A stretch of DNA of 7,823 nucleotides from Gammaproteobacteria bacterium (lineage in GTDB: Bacteria; Gemmatimonadota; Gemmatimonadetes; Longimicrobiales; Gaopeijiaceae): the NCBI GenBank assembly GCA_024638345.1, contig JAHEKL010000121.1, positions 1-7,823 of the forward strand, read 5' to 3'. The translations under genes were made by a program, and so were the position numbers. Within the stretch, counting starts at the first letter, position 1, and each line of letters begins with the position of its first letter. The notes under the pieces were generated by a model. It ran no database searches. It worked only from the letters and a program-made list of their open reading frames with translations, and was not told where the DNA came from. Of this stretch, positions 6,045 to 7,823 are shown in pieces.

Positions 6045-7076
6045 ATGGTTGTCAACATTCTGGAGCTCCTCGAAGGGAGCTACGTGCCGCTCTACCTGGC
6101 GCCTCAGGCGGGTGTCAGCGAGTCGCCGTTTCGTCGACTGTGCCGGCAGTTCGGGGCGGATGTCGTCGTCAGCGAATTCGTCAGCGCCGAGGGAATCCTG
6201 AGAGGGAACGAACGGACTCTCGACTATCTGCGGTTCGCAGAGGAAGAGAGACCGATCGGCGTACAGATTTTCGGGGCGGATCCCGAAAGAATGGGGGAGG
6301 CCGCGGCGTTCGTGCACGAGACCTTCGGCCCCGACTTCATCGACATCAATTTCGGATGTCCGGTCAAGAAGGTCGTCAAGCGGAACGGTGGCTCGGGCTG
6401 CCTGCGTGACCTTGGGCTGGTAGCGAGGATCGTGCGAGCGGTCGCGGACGCGTCACCTCTTCCTACCACCGTCAAGATCCGTAGTGGATACGACCAGCAA
6501 AGTCGGGACCCGGTCAAGATCGGCCTGGTGTGCCAGGAGTCAGGCGCCCGTGCCGTCACACTTCATCCCAGGACCCGCACGGAGATGTACTCCGGAAAGG
6601 CGGACTGGGAAGAGATCCGAGCGCTCAAGGCGGCGCTCCAGGTCCCGGTGATCGGAAACGGTGACATCCGGACGGGAGAGGATGCGGCCGCCATGCGGGA
6701 CCGGACTGGATGCGACGGTATCATGATCGCCCGTGGATCCCACGGCGATCCCTGGTTGTTCAGACAGGCCCGAGCCGCGCTTTCCGGGGATCCGATCCCA
6801 CCCGACCCCGACGTCGAGGAGCGCTTCAGGATCTGCCTGGAGCATGCCGAGAACGCGGTGATGTACGGGGGCGATCCCCAGCGGGCGGTCATCGAGTTCC
6901 GAAAGCATCTGGGTTGGTATATGAAAGGGTTGCCCGCCGGAAGGGAGCTTCGCCAGGATCTCTTCCAGGCCAAATCGCTGGACGATGTGCGCTCACGACT
7001 GGAAGGCTATCGGCGGAAACATCTGAAGGGTCGACTGCCTGGAATGGAACCGCGAGAGACGGCCATCGTATCATGA
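6045..7076 (+). CDS. dusB: tRNA-dihydrouridine synthase, DusB family
   Basis: Dus enzymes reduce specific uridines of tRNA to dihydrouridine with FMN and NADPH. The 343-residue product is full length. It begins with the FMN-binding APQAGVSESPFR (19-30), followed by QIFGADPERM (74-83), the catalytic Cys105 in INFGCPVKKVVKRNGGSGCLRD (101-122), VKIRSGYD (143-150, Lys144), VTLHPRTRTEMYSGKADWEEI (171-191, His174), VIGNGDI (202-208) and GIMIARGSHGDPWLF (225-239), then the C-terminal helical tRNA-binding domain (HLGWYMKGLPAGRELRQDL). The usual Met of APMAG is Gln21, which is odd. ATG 6045 lacks a ribosome binding site; GTG 6084 has AAGGGAG four bases upstream and would give a 330-residue protein starting just before the barrel, so the start is uncertain. 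DusB is the best fit within the family by the SESPFRRLCR and GCPVKKV context, but the exact paralog is not proved. Confidence 0.93.
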   Translation: MVVNILELLEGSYVPLYLAPQAGVSESPFRRLCRQFGADVVVSEFVSAEGILRGNERTLDYLRFAEEERPIGVQIFGADPERMGEAAAFVHETFGPDFIDINFGCPVKKVVKRNGGSGCLRDLGLVARIVRAVADASPLPTTVKIRSGYDQQSRDPVKIGLVCQESGARAVTLHPRTRTEMYSGKADWEEIRALKAALQVPVIGNGDIRTGEDAAAMRDRTGCDGIMIARGSHGDPWLFRQARAALSGDPIPPDPDVEERFRICLEHAENAVMYGGDPQRAVIEFRKHLGWYMKGLPAGRELRQDLFQAKSLDDVRSRLEGYRRKHLKGRLPGMEPRETAIVS

Positions 7077-7130
7077 AATGGTGCGAGACATGGAACAGAG
7101 GAATCCATGGTCGCGTCGCTTTCGAGAACT
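7077..7130 (+). other. dus-tmRNA gap with a small hairpin
   Basis: In this 54-base gap CATGGA (7089-7094) pairs with TCCATG (7104-7109) around a nine-base loop. No T-run follows. I see no good -10 box before 7131, so the tmRNA may be transcribed from further upstream and trimmed by RNase P at its 5' end, as is usual for tmRNA. Confidence 0.3.
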
Positions 7131-7490
7131 GGGGGCGTCCCGGTTTCGACGTGTCTAGTGAGGTTGGAGCTGCGTGCCGAGGTCCCGGGACCTCGATAAT
7201 CCATCCGGGAAACTTTTAAACGCCAACAATAACCTGGCGCTGGCTGCGTAAGGTTCGTCCTTACTCGTAGCCCGTCTCCTGAGGAGCCCGCCCGAGGCGA
7301 CTCTTGTAGGCGACGAAAAGTCGGGCTGGTCTTCCGGTGGCGCTGCCTCATCGGGGACGAGAACTCTGGGTAGCTAGCCCGGGCCGGCGGTACCCTGGCC
7401 GAGTCCGGTAGCGAATACGACAGGGTGACACGCACGTAGACGCTTCGACGGATCTATTCGCGGACGCGGGTTCGACTCCCGCCGCCTCCA
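7131..7490 (+). ncRNA. ssrA: Transfer-messenger RNA (tmRNA), one-piece
   Basis: tmRNA rescues stalled ribosomes together with SmpB by acting first as an alanyl-tRNA and then as a short mRNA that adds a degradation tag. The tRNA-like ends are clear: 5' GGGGGCG (7131-7137) pairs with 3' CGCCTCC (7483-7489) over all seven positions with one G-T wobble, and the discriminator is A7490. The 5' side carries the conserved GGTTTCGACG, and the 3' side has a T-arm with stem GCGGG/CCCGC enclosing the TTCGA loop, preceded by GTAGACGCTTCGACGG. The tag frame lies at 7222-7251. The length of about 360 is typical of the one-piece form. The CCA end is not encoded (CTT follows) and must be added after transcription. 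A strong terminator follows at once. Confidence 0.96.
7222..7251 (+). other. tmRNA tag reading frame (ANNNLALAA, stop TAA)
   Basis: Reading from the resume codon GCC at 7222, the frame gives Ala-Asn-Asn-Asn-Leu-Ala-Leu-Ala-Ala and TAA. The LAA end is the classic recognition signal for ClpXP-type proteases, and the ALAA ending matches most known tags. At nine residues it is at the short end of the known range. The resume codon is inferred from the stop, the AN... start and the spacing after TTTTAAAC, not from structure probing. Confidence 0.85.
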
Positions 7491-7536
7491 CTTGCCGGCT
7501 CCCATGGGCGCACTGCTCATGGGAGCCTTAGCGTTT
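7473..7536 (+). repeat. Direct repeat copy 1: tmRNA 3' end plus terminator
   Basis: This 64-base block starts inside the T-loop of the tmRNA, covers the 3' half of the T-arm and acceptor stem, and ends after the terminator hairpin. It matches 7687-7750 at 63 of 64 positions; the only difference is T7493 against G7707, just outside the mature RNA. Confidence 0.97.
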
Positions 7537-7537
7537 T
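7497..7537 (+). terminator. Intrinsic terminator of tmRNA
   Basis: GGCTCCCATG (7497-7506) pairs perfectly with CATGGGAGCC (7518-7527) around an 11-base loop, followed by TTAGCGTTTT. It starts seven bases after the tmRNA discriminator base, the expected place for termination of ssrA. Confidence 0.85.
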
Positions 7538-7686
7538 CAGTCCGGGACTCGCGGCGGGGGGAGAACCCGCCCGGACTCGCCGTGCGAGGACGGATGGCGG
7601 GGGCGAGCCGAGCGGGAGATGCGGGATTCGGAGAGTGAGTGCCGATCCGCGAGACCTGCGAAGATCCGGCGACAGCCGGATCGAAG
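7537..7686. other. 150-base GC-rich, hairpin-rich spacer between the repeats
   Basis: No believable gene lies here. Two structures stand out. AGTCCGGG (7539-7546) pairs with CCCGGACT (7570-7577), with an inner CGGG/CCCG (7555-7558 with 7566-7569). GATCCGGC (7663-7670) pairs perfectly with GCCGGATC (7675-7682) over a GACA loop and ends four bases before repeat copy 2. A near-direct repeat of CCGGACTCGC occurs at 7542-7552 (with an extra G) and 7571-7580. The spacer may be the scar of an element, part of an attachment region, or unrelated sequence brought in with a duplication. Confidence 0.5.
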
Positions 7687-7750
7687 CGACTCCCGCCGCC
7701 TCCACTGGCCGGCTCCCATGGGCGCACTGCTCATGGGAGCCTTAGCGTTT
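7687..7750 (+). repeat. Direct repeat copy 2: displaced tmRNA 3' end and terminator, att-like
   Basis: This second copy of the tmRNA 3' block begins at the T-loop position where tyrosine recombinases often cross over in ssrA and tRNA genes. The 5' half of the T-stem is not restored in front of it, so it is a fragment, not a second tmRNA. It retains the full 10-base-pair terminator stem (7711-7720 with 7732-7741) but is followed by TTAGCGTTTAGG, a shorter T-run than copy 1. It could be one end of an integrated element lying to the right, or the relic of one that is gone. Confidence 0.85.
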
Positions 7751-7779
7751 AGGGTAGCAGCTCCCGCGGTCGATACCGG

Positions 7780-7801
7780 AGCAGGAACACCCCTTCCTGC
7801 T
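7780..7801. repeat. Perfect 8-bp inverted repeat near the right edge
   Basis: AGCAGGAA (7780-7787) and TTCCTGCT (7794-7801) enclose a six-base loop. No T-run follows, so terminator function is doubtful. It is followed at 7812-7821 by the palindrome GACGATCGTC. Both could be protein-binding or structural sites at the start of whatever lies beyond the window. Confidence 0.5.
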
Positions 7802-7823
7802 TACTCGTAACGACGATCGTCCC

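Noticed and set aside
5865..6317. Extension of the ptsN frame upstream to 6317
   Set aside because: It has no homology, overlaps the dus gene and ignores the strong GGAGG directly before ATG 5864.
7374..7727. Minus-strand frame with WRRRESNPRPRI, opposite the tmRNA end and the repeats
   Set aside because: The RRRESNPRP motif is the well-known false translation of the antisense of tRNA or tmRNA 3' ends. The frame lies across tmRNA and its duplicate, so it is not a protein gene.
7619..7810. 63-residue plus-strand frame over repeat copy 2
   Set aside because: It reads through the terminator and att-like repeat, has no ribosome binding site and its composition follows the repeats.
7537..7823. 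CRISPR array or tandem repeat system at the right end
   Set aside because: Only two copies of a 64-base block exist and the block is a tmRNA end, so it is not a CRISPR repeat.

Overview
The window is a GC-rich bacterial chromosome segment with tightly packed housekeeping genes. Three things together point to a Gemmatimonadota-like or related lineage of the FCB side of the tree: a secreted protein built around a NYPNPFNP / FlgD-like sorting-type domain, a metK plus bifunctional-nuclease (DUF151) gene pair, and the high GC. This is inference from gene content only. Gene identities are much firmer than the taxon.

Layout. Positions 1-930 (+) hold the C-terminal half of PTS enzyme I (ptsI), cut by the left edge. 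S-adenosylmethionine synthetase (metK, TTG start) follows at 1040-2215, then a DUF151 bifunctional-nuclease protein whose real start is set by a strong AGGAGG at 2281 (2292-2828). Next come an exported, membrane-anchored protein of unknown function (2831-3949) and the recombination mediator recO (3964-4755). These four genes are spaced closely enough to be one transcription unit. After recO there is a stem-loop and a 163-base leader with several good hairpins, the last of which buries the ribosome binding site of a 151-residue secreted protein that is almost nothing but a sorting-type domain (4919-5374). Converging on it from the other strand is a PtsN-type IIA protein (5412-5864, -) with a TTGACA promoter inside a 180-base divergent region. 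On the other side of that region is a DusB-family tRNA-dihydrouridine synthase (6045-7076, +).

The right end is RNA and repeats. A complete one-piece tmRNA (ssrA) runs from 7131 to 7490, encodes the tag ANNNLALAA and is followed by an intrinsic terminator. The last 18 bases of the tmRNA plus its terminator (64 bases) recur 214 bases downstream with one mismatch, separated by a 150-base hairpin-rich spacer with no gene. This is the pattern left by site-specific integration at ssrA, or by a local duplication.

Functionally, ptsI and ptsN could belong to one phosphorelay (PEP to EI to HPr to IIA). HPr is not visible and no sugar permease is seen, so a regulatory rather than transport PTS is plausible. 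The remaining genes serve methyl-donor synthesis, DNA repair, tRNA modification and ribosome rescue. No complete undescribed multi-gene system is evident. The most novel-looking items are the structured leader with its small sorting-domain protein, and the duplicated tmRNA end.
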